Notes: a model not told the origin generated them from the sequence alone. 64,000 nt of DNA from Cornus controversa (GCA_026545225.1 CM048845.1:18073001-18137000); one strand, 5' to 3'; counted from the first letter of the stretch, positions 36,366 to 49,031 are shown. Translations and numbers: made by a program.

Positions 36366-37413
36366 CTCCAGTGACAATTAATTATTGTGAAAAAGAAAGC
36401 CATTACACACCTCTTATATCAAGATGATAATATGTACATATACAGTACAAGATCATGAAATGAATTATGTCACTTGTCATTGTAAAATTGGATCTAGTCA
36501 AGGAAAAAAAAGGAATAAGAACAACATATGAAACAAAATTATCTTCTCCAGCAATGAAACCTTTTATACATAATATGTTATTCATCCAAGGAGTTAGACC
36601 GACTCTTTAAATTAATTAATTGGAAAAAAATAACATAAAAGCATTTCAAATGTGTATAAAACAATTCAAATTCAGTTAATATTCATATCACATCCAAGTG
36701 ACTAAATTAAATCGTTCCAAAAGGAAATGCTGAAGAAGGTAATTGCACGGAACAATTATTTAAAATGAGACTGATTGATCACTATTTGATGGAAACAAAG
36801 TAAATGCAAGAAGAGGTTTATGCAGAAAAAATTCAATTGATGGAATTCTATTCATAAGAGGATAAAAATATTAGCAAGAAAGAAAAAAAAAATAGTATGC
36901 ATACAAAAATGGAAAGCAAATGTGAAAGAGAACAAGAAAATAGGGAGAAAAAGGAAAACTGTAAGAATAAATTAATCAAAATTCACCTTGTCGAGACTCG
37001 AGAGGGAGGTGTAAAGTTAAGGAGCGAAGGGCATAGAAATTTCTTAAAACCTAAAAATGAATAATTGATCAAAGTCTAGCTACCATTTGCAGGATTGACT
37101 CCTAAATAAATGAACAAGAGAATTATATGCAACAAATAGAAACTATTTCTAGGGTTCATCTTCTTTCAATGCAAATTACTGACCAATGTGAGAGTATTTC
37201 CAATCACAGCCATGGAAATTACTACTAATTGAAGGATCAAATTACTACAAATTAAGCTTGAAAATTGGTACTGCACCAAAAAAAAGTTAACCTAATTACT
37301 GCCTAGAGAGAGAGGATCCTGTTCCCATAACCCTAAAGCAACAAACCCTAAAGCAACAAACCCAGTAACAACAACCCACCCATATGAGCACAAACCAATA
37401 TGAGAGAACTTAC

Positions 37414-37435
37414 CCAAGTCACCGTCGTCACCCAT
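37414..37435 (-). other. Candidate orphan first coding exon (MGDDGDL, 22 nt)
   Basis: ATG at 37435 follows a CCG-rich leader (37440-37540) and runs MGDDGDL to a strong donor G|GTAAGT. A plant telo-box (aaaccctaaa, 37343-37352) lies in the presumed first intron, a typical location. No convincing second exon was found before 36400. The PIF/Harbinger element lies about 190 bp upstream of this ATG. Confidence 0.3.
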
Positions 37436-37440
37436 AGTGG

Positions 37441-37535
37441 CCGCCGCCGTCAATAATGGCTGGTTGTTACCGTTGGTGTTACCGATCGACGGTTATCTCC
37501 GCCGCCGTCAATAACGGCTGGTGGCTACCGGTGAA
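37441..37535 (+). repeat. Local duplication in a CCG-rich leader
   Basis: gccgccgtcaataaYggctgg occurs twice about 57 bp apart, each followed by a ttaccg/taccgg stretch. Confidence 0.7.
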
Positions 37536-38190
37536 AATAAATTCTGCTCTCTCTCAACGAGTGTTATTTTGCAGTGTTAGAAGGGGTGTATTTTAAGACT
37601 TTAAAATTCGGATGACTTTTAGGCTCCGTTTGGACAAGGAGGAGAGAAAAGAAGAAAAGAAAAGAGATGATAACATTAGTTATGAGAGAATGAAAAGGAG
37701 AGGAGGGGATAACAATAATATCTATTCATGTTTGAATAAACAGGAGAGAAAAGAAAGGAAATGATAGTATTTTTGTTTGGATAAGACAAAGAAGAGAAAA
37801 GAAAAGAAAGGATAACAATCAAATTATTAACATACCCTTTACTTAAAAATTCATATCAATATGTGTAATTTCTGTGAAACTCCATTGGACAATTTAGACT
37901 TATGTGAAACTCCAGTTCCATAGCTGAGCCTTCTTAAGAATTATTTTTTAAAAATTTCAATCATCAAATTCTTTTTTCTCATTTATTTCTGTGCACATTT
38001 GCTTGGTATGGTATTAGTTTAGGAGTTTGATATGCTCAACTAAATTGTACAATTGTAGATGATTTCATTCTTTTCCTTGAAAACCATAAACATGAAACTA
38101 GAAAAAGTTTCACCAACTGTCCAAAAATATTATGAAGTTAAAGTTATCAACGGTTCACATTTCCAAAAGATAATATAACTAAAACCATAG

Positions 38191-39282
38191 TCAATGTCCA
38201 GAATTATCAGACATCACTTTCTCCAAAAGTCTCTTACGAAGCATAAATGGACAACCAAGAAATTGTGTCATTCTATCAGGATGGTCATGCTTAGTCAAGA
38301 AAATGAAAGCCTCAACAATTCCATGCTCCTCTATCCCAATTGCTGCCAACTCATTAAAGATTTCTTCTTCATATTTTCCTTTTTGGTTGCACTTCTCATA
38401 AAGGTTGTTGAATGTTTTATGAAGTTCATTTTCCTCTTTAAGAGCTTCAGCAACACCTCTAACTGCTTCAATCATTTCATTATCTTGATAAACGGTAGAA
38501 GAATTTCTTTTCCTTTTTCCTTTTGAAGAAGAAGTGGCATGGGAAAGTACACTAGATGGTGTTTCTGGAGACACCATATTTTCATAGTCATTATCCATAA
38601 AACCCATATTATCCAAACTTGCTTCATTCTGTGAAATCAAGTGATCAATTCCATTAATGGTCTCCGTAAGATCCTCATTAGGAGTTGACACCCATTCATT
38701 ATTTCTCTCTCTAGCAGTTGATGCATTCAACCCATTTGCCCTATCCTTGGCAAATAAATCCAACAACTTATCATAATTGGAAATCGGTGTAGTCCTCCAT
38801 TTCTCAACTGTTGGTTTTGCCTGTTGTCGAAACATTAAAAAAAAAACATTACCACTATTTCAAGATAGAGAAAAAAAAAAGAATGTATTTCTTAAAAGAA
38901 CAAAAAAAATAATAATAATCTCACTTAGAAAACCAACCTCAATTAAAGAATTCCAAACATCATCCTCAGCGCTCCACATTTTTGTTTCTTCACTCCAAGC
39001 AAATCTACTCAAACTATTCTTGAACAAGTCATAACACTCGTTAAAACGAGTCTTGATTGTTTTCAATTTATTCTTCACATTATCTTTGTTGATGTCGATG
39101 CCTAATTTTTCTTTCAATTCTTCAACAATCTCGCAATAAGCTTTTGTGGTGAAAGTGCTATTAACCCTATTCCCCTTTAGATATTGATTATGTAATGCAT
39201 TAACAAATATATGATCCATTTGTGTAGTCCAAACAATTCTATCCCTCTTTGTCCCACCACATATGCTTGATTGTTTGCTCAT
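38191..39282 (-). CDS. PIF/Harbinger ORF1, Myb/SANT-like DNA-binding protein
   Basis: Exons 39282-38938 and 38820-38191 (GAG|GTTGG...CAACAG|GCA, phase 0) encode 324 residues without a break. Residues about 12-130 form a Myb_DNA-bind_3 type domain: IVWTTQMDHIFVNALHNQ, VKNKLKTIKTRFNECYDLF, FAWSEETKMWSAEDDVWNSL, then KWRTTPISNYDKLLDLFAKD. A basic patch (KGKRKRN) near residue 225 could be a nuclear signal. In this superfamily ORF1 binds the termini and helps the transposase enter the nucleus. Host proteins such as LIMYB share the fold, but position between Harbinger TIRs argues for the transposon protein. Confidence 0.88.
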
Positions 39283-39393
39283 TCTTATGTCTACATAACA
39301 AATATAATACAAATAAAGGAACAAAAAAAAATAAGTTAAAGAAAAATTAAACAAAAGCAAATAAGTTTAAATTATTTCAAAGAAATAAACATA

Positions 39394-40793
39394 TCAAATA
39401 TTGAATTGATTAGCTACATAGTCATGCCACATATAGGAAGCTATTGAATCTCTCAATATTTCCCCCAAACCATGATTTGCACTTTTCTCCATTGGACCAC
39501 CCTCTTCATTTCGAGTTTGACTTAAAAGTTCTCGGTCCACTTCATTAATAAGGCTTTCATCAGGATCCATGCCCATTAAATAGTTGTGTAGGATGCAACA
39601 TGCTAGAATGATATCAACTTGAGTTTTAACATCATATGTTGGTTCAGTACTACTTCCTATGATAGGAAATCATTTCTTTAACACACCAAAAGTTCTCTCA
39701 ATACCATTGCGTAGTGATGCATGTCGAAGGTTGAATAACTCTCGAGGATTCTCCGGTCGGCGTGAGGCATATTCTTTTAAATGGTAGCGCACACCTCTAT
39801 AAGGCGTGATAAGTCCAGCCTTTAATGGGTACCCCGCGTCAACAAGATAATATTTTCCTATTAAGAACAATAGTAATTAATATTGACTTCATATTAATAA
39901 AAAATCTTTAAAATTTTAGTTAATGTTAACAAAATTTACCTTGAGGAAGTATTAACTTATCTCCTTGTCTTTCTAATGCACTCTTCATAACTCTTGAATC
40001 TGACGCGGTACCCTCCCATCCAGGCAAGACATAAGTGAATTTCATGTCAAATGAACAAGCAACTAATACATTTACGGTTGGATAAATTTTCCTACCATGA
40101 TATCTTGGTGCGTCTACATTAGATACTTTCACACGAACGTGTGTTCCATCAATTGCCCCGATGCAATTCTGAGATAAATTATTATATGAAAATTTATATG
40201 TAATCGTTTTTTAAAAATAATAATAATTAAGTATTGAGGAGTAGAATTAATAATCATGTTGTTTACCTTGAAATATGGATGAAACTTATCGTTATTGAGT
40301 ATTTCTGGGGGACCTCCAATCCATTAGGTTGCTTGAAGAACTGTCCTTCCAAATAGATTATTGCTTTTAACACACTATGAAAATGACGGCTTATAGTTTC
40401 ACCAGAGCGACAAAAGAAAAATGACATTATCCGATTTCTCACATTGTGTGATATAATGTGAAGAAACTTGACAACTTGCTCCTCAACACTTGCACGTTTA
40501 GTGGGTCGAAGACCACCATCTCTAGTAAGCATGTCACATAAATTTTTAAAAGCTTCTGGTCCCATTCGAGTAATGTTACGACAGTTCTCACTTACCCTAA
40601 GCTCGTTCATTAGTTTATCTCGTGTTATTTGTCTTTCAATCTATGATTGTGCAAATGATTTATGTACATAGTTTCTACGTTTTTTATGCATAAACCAATA
40701 CACGGCAATGGCAGTGACTACAGTTGCAATTTTACGTCGTCTTTGTTCCCACATAAAATTAAAATTTAGTATTTTATTTTCTTGTCTGTCCAT
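39394..40793 (-). pseudogene. PIF/Harbinger transposase (DDE_Tnp_4 / HARBI1-like), recently disabled
   Basis: Exons are 40793-40267, 40168-39940 and 39857-39394, with GT-AG introns, about 406 codons, the usual length. The N-terminus begins MDRQENKILNFNFMWEQRRR. A helix-turn-helix follows (RASVEEQVVKFLHI, RSGETISRHFHSVLKAII). The catalytic triad is present: D in GAIDGTHVR, D in GTASDSRVMKS, E in NGIERTFGVLKK. Damage consists of a TAG at 40643-40641 before IERQITRDKL, a 1-nt loss near 40320 in the GLEVPPE region, and a TGA at 39672-39670 where CGA (Arg) is expected. The C-terminus is otherwise full (HNYLMGMDPDE to VANQFNI). The CGA-to-TGA change fits decay of a methylated C. Confidence 0.9.
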
Positions 40794-42659
40794 CTAAAAT
40801 TGCAAAATTCAAGAAGAATAGGAAGAAAGAAAAAACAAATTAGAATACCAACAAGGTGCCTTAAAATATTCACACTAGCAACCAATCAAATCTGAAAATA
40901 ATATGTGCCTATTATAGAGATGCAATTCTGTGCCAATCAAATTATTGGAAACATTGTAATTATACAAGAAAATGAGAGAAGAAATTTCACACTAGTTATC
41001 CATTAATGAATTTTTGTTCTCTGTCATTGATCCACTTTTTATATCATAACCATTCAAAGTATTGGTGTTAAACACACACACACACATATATACATATATT
41101 CACAATTATATATACACATCTAAACATGAAAATCCTTCCCTGAAAGGAGAACCATAGCAAGGGGAACCAAAGTAGTCAAAATGACTCCAGCTTTCGTGAT
41201 AAAGGGATTTAGAATAACTAGTTTTATAATTAAATATTGGGTCCATTCTTAAATCTAGCCACCATTAAAAGATAACTGCATATAAAATGTTTCTTTTATA
41301 TCTTCAAAAGTGTCTGTGCTTTAACGGTTCAGTATTTTTGAAAATTATTTTGCGTACTTTGTAACTCAAATGCCATTCCCTTGCATATATTATAATGCAG
41401 AATCTACTATAATCAAGAAAAAACTATAAAAGACTAAATTTTACATGGATTCCTTTAGAATCTTTTAGCTGATTGCACTTTTTGGTCCAAACACAATTTG
41501 TTGGCTTCATATTGATGTTGGGCAATGGTTGTTTCTTGAGAATGTGCTTCTGAAAATAGTGGCTTTTTCCTGTTGATTTACATATAGAATTGATGTATAA
41601 ATTTATGCAGTTATAGTGTATTAAAAATTGCTTTCCAGTCGTACCATCATTTGTAGGTTGAGCCCAGCAGATGAACACTAGTTATGTGTCTAGCTGGTGC
41701 TATGTTAGCAAATAAAAATGGGCCACTTCAAGGGAATTTTACCTCATATTAGATGTAATAAATATTCAAAAAAGCTTATACACATTCAATTGAGAAGCAC
41801 ACAATTAATACAATTTTTAAAAAAGTAGGAACTATTCAAGAAAGATTATGTACATTAAAATTGGAGAAGTGAGCAATTATTACAATTTCAAAAAGGTAAG
41901 AGGTGAATATACTATTTTTTTTCACTTGTATAACAATAGAATATAGATTTTTTTTTATCCACTTGTAGGAAGCAGTTAGCAAGAAAGTGCAAGGCATCAC
42001 ATAGGCATCGTAAAATTTCAAATGTTCTCCAAAATTAAGAAAAGAAAAATGACACAAAAGGACTAAAAAAGCCACGATGCAAAAAAATGTAAAATTAAAG
42101 AGACCACATCTTCTTCTTTCAGTGACCGAACTTTTGAAAATTGTAAGCCATTACACCACAAGACACTCACATTTAATAGACACCATCAAACACAGCCATT
42201 GCAAAGGAGTAGATAATAACCTCAATTTTGTTAGATCCCTTAATTCATCACAAGAACTCATTACAAAATACAATATAAACATATGCAAATATATACTCCT
42301 ATATGATGCGTGTTATAGTATAGTTCATACCCGTTTCTTCTTAGCTGCTGCAGCTGCTAGTTTACCACCTCTCTTGGGAGCCTTCGAAAAAGTAACACAA
42401 TAGTATCAAATTTCCATTGATCAAAACGGCATCAAATGAAAATCAAAACACAAATTCTTATCACGTTAACATAAACGCTAGCACAAATATCATCATTCAT
42501 TGAAACCTTTACAAGTTCAAGAAATTCAATCGACAAATTGAACATTAGGAACAAATATTGATGAAACATACAAATAGCTTATGAACAGAGAATAGATACA
42601 GAAAAAGAGACAGTTCTGTAGTAGAAAACACAAGAGTATAATCGGCAAACATACCAAAA

Positions 42660-42790
42660 ATGGAGGATGTCAGAGCCGAAAAAGAACACCGGAGCTGGAG
42701 AAGAGGAGAGGGCTTCTTGCACAGTGGAGCTGGAGAAGAGGAGAGGGCGCCGAATGGGTCTGGAGAAATAGAGGATATGTGAGATGCCCT
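42660..42790 (-). other. Possible 5' leader exon of the PIF/Harbinger transcript
   Basis: A CT-rich stretch with a 23-bp unit (gccctctcctcttctccagc plus tcc) occurring twice, ending in a donor-like TTTTG|GTATGT. A further exon-like piece at 42326-42382 encodes APKRGGKLAAAAAKKKR before R|GTATGA and could supply a basic N-terminus. Both are inferences. Confidence 0.35.
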
Positions 42791-43066
42791 AATGGGACTC
42801 AGAAAGAATAAAAATATCTTGTGTTAAAATATTGAGGTTAATTATGGTATTATGAAACTTATACTTAAGTTACAATACTTTCCCTCCCAATCTTCTCATT
42901 TTTGGGAGGATTGCAATTGAGGGATAATGAGGCTTTGCTATCCCTCCTTATCCCTCCTTATCTTTTCTTTTCTTTTTAAAATACTCACCCAAACACAACA
43001 TACTCTATCCTCTCCTTTCTTTTCTCTCCTTATCCTTCCAAATCCTTCAATCCAAACGGACCCTTA

Positions 43067-44318
43067 AAGATTCTATGTATACAAATCTACCCGCATTCAA
43101 TTATGATTTTTATAGGTATACAAAAGTAAAAGTTGGTTTATTAAAAAAAAACTCTTAAATTTTAAAAGATTTTATTAAATGATAGATTTGAGAGTGAAAT
43201 GCATAAATATTGAGCTTCACAACAAATCTAATATTTTCTCGTAGATTTTGGTAGACTTTTTTTCCTTTTACAAAATACAAATAACTTTTTTCTAGGTCAG
43301 GTACACTCTTTTTTCTCCCTCTTCTCCGATTCTCTTTCTTTCTATTAGATTAGGAAAACTTGTAAAATTTAAATTTCTAGGCAAGTTGATCAATCTCTCG
43401 CAATATGGGAGGGATTAATACACTATTTGTTAAGGATCAATCTCTTAAGTCACAGGGATTAATCATGAAGTCCAATTAATAATCTAATATAACCTAAGTT
43501 TAAGGTTTTCCAATTATCTATCTAATGATTTAACCTGGACCCTATAAGTAAAGTATGTACTTTTTTTTTCTTTTTTCATAATGTGCAATTGAAATCTGAA
43601 AAAGAGTTGATATGCAATTTGTGTTCATCAAGTGAGTTACTTTATTATTCCCATTTTTTCTTAGGATATTTAAACTACATAATAATTTTTAGACAATACA
43701 TCATATGACAAAGTATCCATTTTGCATTATAACTACCTTTTGGTTTACTTGTATGCAAAAATAGAATTCAAGGATAAAAATAAATAAAATAGGTTGAAGA
43801 AATCAATACAAGTCTATAAAAATCCATCAAAGTCTCTAATATAAATCTATACAAATCAATGAAAGTTTGTAATAAAAGTCTATAAAAATTCATGAATTCA
43901 TATAAATCCGTCACTTAAAAAATGTCTTTCAAAATTTTTTAAAATCCTAATGGACCACCTTCCTTAGTTTCTTTCCTCAAGCTTTCAAAAAAAAAATTGA
44001 GAGAGAAAACGTCTCAAATAAAATTTTAAAATTATTTTCATGATTTTAAACAAATTAAAATGTGCTTGGGATAAATTACACTTACTCCCCTCTTGATATG
44101 AAACATTACATGAACTTCCTCTGAATTTTAAAAAATTACACTTACCTCTCTTTCTAGTGATCAACGTTAACGTAATATGAAAATGTACTATATTGACTTT
44201 ACTGAAAAGTTAATTTAAAATCACAATCTAATCTCTTTGATTTTGGATTTGATTTGATTATAATTTCGTTTTCATTTTTAGAGAGAGAAACTAGATAGAT
44301 AAAAGTGCGACACCTTAA
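43067..44318. other. Intergenic gap between Harbinger and its MITE
   Basis: AT-rich, no gene. Contains repeated phrases of the type ctataaaaaWYcatSRaa (43800-43920). Confidence 0.5.
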
Positions 44319-44803
44319 GGATTTGTTTGGATGAACATGAGAGAAAAGAAAAAAAAATGATAACCTTAGTTATGAGAGAAAAGAAAAGAAAAAAAAAGAA
44401 ATGATAGCAATAACTTAGGATCATGTTTGGATAAATTATGAAAGAAAAGAAATGAAAATATAATATTCTTGTTTGAAAAAGCTAAATGAGAGAAAATAAG
44501 AGAAAACATTTAAACCAATTTACTATCATATCCCTTTTATTTACTATCATGCCCCTTTATCTTTTAATATGTTAGGGTTAGTTTTGGTATTAAGAAAGTT
44601 TTACTTTAGCATTATCCTTTCTCTCCAAATATTTTTACTTTTGAGAGGATAGCATATGAGAGATTTGAAGGGATAAACTATCCCTCCAAACCACTTCTAA
44701 TCCTTTCTTTTCTCTTCTTTTTAACAAACCAAACATAAAACAAACTATCCCTCATTCTCTTTTCTTTTCTTTTCCTTCCAATTCCATAAATCCAAACTAG
44801 CCC
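44319..44803 (+). mobile_element. Tourist-like MITE, deletion derivative of the neighbouring PIF/Harbinger type
   Basis: Left GGATTTGTTTGGAT and reverse-complemented right GGGCTAGTTTGGAT form 14-bp imperfect TIRs. TAA duplications flank it (44316-44318 and 44804-44806). About 230 bp of the left part follow 37622-37850 in order (gagagaaaagaa, tgataacNttagttatgaga, atgtttgRataaa, ttgtttgRaWaa). The right 250 bp follow 42830-43063 (tggtattaWgaaa, actatccctcc). Only the two ends are kept, the classic MITE structure. It encodes nothing. Confidence 0.85.
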
Positions 44804-44806
44804 TAA

Positions 44807-46390
44807 AGGAGGAGTAAGGGGGTAAGGGTCACTGAAATAAAGAGAAGGAATGGAAGAGAGGTTTAAATCTGATAATAATGAATGACAAAATATTTGAGAT
44901 GTGGAGAAAAAATAAACAATGTAAGAATGAAAATTATACTTATAGATTATGTGTCTCCATCACCTTTATGGGTTAAAATCCATTATCCCTACTCTAAATG
45001 CAACCATGAAGCTATAAAAACTTTGGTCTCTTTTTTGGTTGGCCTTCTTGTATCTCAAGAAACTCCTCCAATAGCTTATTATCTAAATAAACTTAATAAA
45101 TTACTCATCTTGTTTTTGTCTAGATGATACTTCAAATTCAGTAATAATGGAGGAAGAAGGTGAAGGAATATGTGAAGGAGGTTTCCTTCCTCCACCTTTG
45201 TATTATTGGTAGCTTTATGTGTTTGTAGAGAGAGAAGGGTTGTGAAAGTTTTAGAGAGTGTGTTTTAGATAGAAGGCGACATGTGAGAAAATTAAGAGTT
45301 AATTAGAGGACAAAAGTGTCTTCACAACTTTAAGGGCCTAATTGTCATTTTAAACTTGAATTTTTGATAACATTAGCGTTGACCATGGATGACTAAGGGT
45401 AGACGTGTGTTTGTTACAAACTTGCAAACTAGAGGGGGCAATTATAATATTCCAATTCTTAAAGGAAGTTCGTGTAATTTTTCTTATCTACAGAATAGGT
45501 AAATATAATTTGCCTAATATACTACTAATTAAAATGATTCAAAACTATAAACAAATCGTTATAAATTTCCACCTTACTAAAATCTCATGTTATAGGTTTC
45601 ATTATACTACTTGTGTATATTCGTAATTGAATGTCTGAATTATGGAATCGAAGTACTTTCAATTAAATCTAATATGTTTATTTTTTATTATTTATTTATT
45701 TATTTGGATAAGTAAGTTGTGAATATCATTCAAAGAAACAAAAGCTCAATGGAACTGAATCATCTCCATTTGACTATGTTATCCATTCCCTCCATTTGTG
45801 CAACACTTAGCTCTCTTTGACCCACGTCTCCCACCAATAAACAAATACTTGTTGGTCAATAAAAAATGGTTTCCACATACAAATGGAAACGGAGATCATT
45901 CCGTCAACTTTTTCTAATAATTAAATAATAAAATTCAAATAACACGTCTTCATCAAACCCCTGCTAGAATTCAAAATCTGAAACCAAATTATCCACTATT
46001 TCTCTTCCCTCTCAAATCACCCACCATTTCAAAAACCTCCATTCTTTCCCAAAATTGTAGCTTTACACAAATTTCATCTTCCCTCACAAAATGAAACTTC
46101 ACCCTCATCTTATCTCGTCTCAAAATTGCATAACACTCATTAGGGTTTTGGACTGTTTGTTTACCACAAACAAACAACAAAATCTTCTACAATATCACAT
46201 ACTTAGTTATCTAGATGGGTTACACTACGTTCCACCCTATCTCTGTAGATGAGTTCGACTACATTTCTGCCTGTCTCATCTAAAAATTATATAACATCAA
46301 TTAGGGTTTTAGGTTGTTAGTTTACCACAAATAAACCATAAAATATTTTACACCATTGTAGCTTCAATCTTCTACTAGACCGTACTAAAA
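44807..46390. other. Intergenic stretch, no recognisable gene
   Basis: A short frame at 44882-45127 (LRCGEKINNVRMKIILIDYV) has a vague zinc-finger look but lacks a repeatable CxxC/HxxH spacing. The phrase attagggttttggactgttt with a following accacaaa stretch recurs near 46140-46180 and 46303-46340. Confidence 0.4.
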
Positions 46391-46680
46391 TGCCAAAGAA
46401 GATGCGAGCAAAGAAACTTTCATCGCAAACTCGTCGTAATTCAGAAATCGACAAAGATGATGAACCATAGTGTCCTCCTGACACTGAAATCGAAAGCGAT
46501 GAGGAAGAAGAAGATTCTGTGACACCTGTGAAGAGGAAACAGGTTGAGAAGGGCCACACTTCAACGTCTAAGGTAGATGCATCTACACTTGTGAAAAGGA
46601 AGCAGGCTGAGAAAGGGCTAAACTTCAACGTTTAATGTGGATGTATCTCCACCTCCTTTAAAGGCGAAGGGGCCTCCGAC
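46391..46680 (+). pseudogene. Charged, coding-like fragment of unknown family
   Basis: Plus-strand translation begins MPKKMRAKKLSSQTRRNSEI and continues to an acidic run (ESDEEEEDSVTPVKRKQVEK). A near-repeat follows (STSKVDASTLVKRKQAEKGL). One in-frame TAG lies after IDKDDEP and the frame ends soon after. Composition suggests the disordered N-terminus of a nuclear or transposon protein. I do not recognise it. Confidence 0.35.
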
Positions 46681-46734
46681 AAGTTACATTATATATAGGT
46701 ATGCATCCAAGTTTTGAACCTCTAATTTCTTAGT

Positions 46735-47105
46735 AATTATATCTTTGCATAGGATATGAACTCCAATTTGTGGAAAATACTGTATTTTCATATTTGGTTT
46801 ATGCAATTGGTCAGTGATGCATAATTATCCTTTCAAATGCATATTGATGTAGTCTGTAATACACGAAATCGAAGTCTTGAGATTTAAACTACAATTTCTA
46901 GGAAATACTATCTTTGCATATATATGGATTATCCAATTTAATTTCTAAAAAATATTAGTCAGTGATGCATAATTAGAAATGGTCAATGAATCATAACTAT
47001 CATTTCAAATGTATCTTGATGCAGTTTGTAATTGATTAGAATCGTAAGTGTTGTTATTTCAACTCCAATTTCTAGGAAATACTGGCTTTGCATATTCTTT
47101 TTTTT
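46735..47105 (+). repeat. Three diverged tandem units of about 110-190 bp
   Basis: The phrases ctccaatttctaggaaatac, tctttgcatat, and gtcagtgatgcataatta with ttcaaatgNat recur in the same order near 46735, 46885 and 47060. Confidence 0.6.
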
Positions 47106-47109
47106 TCCA

Positions 47110-49031
47110 ATTCATCAGAGGTGCATAGCCTCATTTTTTTGTATATAAATATCATTGTGCATCCTAGCACCCAATGATTATTATTCAAGTATTAGCTTGT
47201 TTCATTTATATAGATGTACAAATAAATATATACATACATAGACATATACACATTAATCTGTTGTACCTTCCAAGACAATGTTTGTTTACTTCTTTAAGGG
47301 TGTAGTCGGATGTCCTTGGTTATTTACTAACAAATGTGTAGTCGGATGTCCTTCTAACTCTCCACCCAATAGACATAGAAAAAAAATATAGACAACCTTC
47401 CCATTGTAATTCTTAACAGTGTACTTGGGATAATATATTGATAATAAAAAGAGAAAATAATAAGAGAAAGTAGTAACTTCTTTCCCTGTTTGGACCTTGT
47501 TCTCCTTTTGTTTGGTAATTAAAGCATAAAGAGAAGAAAGCTGGCTTAAAGGGACAAGGACGACTGTCTTTTATCTTGAAATCCATTACTACCAACTCCT
47601 GAACAAGATTCGCCTATAACTTCCCTTATTTCTGTCCCTTTCTCTTCAAATAAATAATTTTCTAGATCCTCATTCTTCATAGATTCTTTATGGGAAACTA
47701 TCAAAGTTGAATTTTTTATTTTCCGAAAGAAGGAGGCTTCCATTCGTGAAGTGTAACAAATGCCTAGAACTGCACATAGGGTGATGTATTGAAAAGTTTG
47801 GAAGAAAATCTTAATTTACAAACCAATAATACTGTATTGTGAAAACAAGAGAAATATAATGTAAAACATGCACGTCCAAGTATGTTTAGGTAATGTGTGT
47901 TATTTGGGATGATTTTGACATAAAATATGAGGAAAATAAGATGGACAGTTGAGAGCATATCATTGCTGCAATCAAAGTATGTCTTTTACACTATTCACTG
48001 CTACAAGACAGACCACTTTAGTGACTAACTCAATGGGGCGACGATCTATTTTTTTGTTTTAGTGTTCTTTTTTTAAAGCACCATGTTGGTGTAATAAGAA
48101 GATTTTCAAGTACCATACAAATAGTTTTCACAATAAGAGACGGTTCAAGTATAAAACTATGTACTTGACATGAACAGAAAGACGATACACATCAACCATT
48201 TTTTTACTGACTTATATGCTATTAAATGTGGTTTAACAATTATTCCTAGCTACCAAATCTCAGTTGCCTTCAGTGAGAAAGTGCAGTCTTTTTTATTCGT
48301 ATTTTATACCTATTTGTAGTAGACTCTTCAATTGAAGATGTTATTATTCAAAGAGCAATACTTGTACAATAATTGAAAACATTTGATTGAATTATATGGG
48401 GATTATATTGACATGCTGCTCTTCATCACATTAAGTACGTACAAGTGGTGGGTGGTTGGTAGTTCTAAAAAATATTTACCTTGGCTAAGCAAACAAGAAC
48501 CAAGAAAGAAGATATGAAATGATTTCGTTAATTAATTGAGATGTTATAACTGCAAGTTACTTGCTGGTTTAGTCGTTACTGTTTTCACTAACCAGTTTTA
48601 CAAGTGCTCATATGGTACGTGAAATTAAATACATCCTATTTATTTATTAACTCTCTCTAAGATGCATGACTAAGTTAGTTAGACTTTTTCGTATGGTTCA
48701 TGGTATTACAATATGGTTAGAAGTGATGACATGGTGTTGTAATTAAGCCAATTAATTAATATGTTGCAATATCAATGTATGAAGTGTAATGACCAACTGT
48801 CCATTTTATTGCGCGGTGCATATGGGACGGGGGGATTGCATGTGTGTGGTGGTGAATTATGGTGTGCTCTGAGGCATCTAACACCTCTATCATCGATGAT
48901 TTTTTTTTTCATTTTATTAATCAACCAAGGATATGCTATTAAACATCTCAAGCAATTGTGTTTTTAATTTGACTACATCTGTCCTCATTAACCAAACTTT
49001 CTTTTTGTAGCAATGGTATTAAATAAGAGGT
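47110..49031. other. Intergenic stretch, no recognisable gene
   Basis: Minus-strand frame 47743-47546 has balanced composition but no recognisable domain. The phrase ttgcatgtgtNtggtggtga near 48837 also occurs near 20068, hinting at a dispersed repeat. Confidence 0.4.

Larger units (their letters stand above)
37622..43063 (-). mobile_element. PIF/Harbinger DNA transposon, 5.4 kb, both ends present
   Basis: Termini are GGCTCCGTTTGGA (left) and, reverse-complemented, GGGTCCGTTTGGA (right), flanked by the family's 3-bp TTA duplication (37619-37621 and 43064-43066). Subterminal regions are rich in gagagaaaagaaaagaaa. Inside, on the minus strand, lie a three-exon DDE transposase (40793-39394) and a two-exon Myb/SANT-like ORF1 (39282-38191), the two proteins this superfamily needs. 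About 2 kb between the right end and the transposase is non-coding except for possible leader exons. The transposase has two premature stops and one frameshift, so this copy is probably dead, though its ends and ORF1 look usable. Confidence 0.93.

Noticed and set aside
44882-45127. Frame with Cys and His residues suggesting a zinc finger
   Set aside because: Cysteine spacing does not fit GRF, C2H2 or CCHC patterns.
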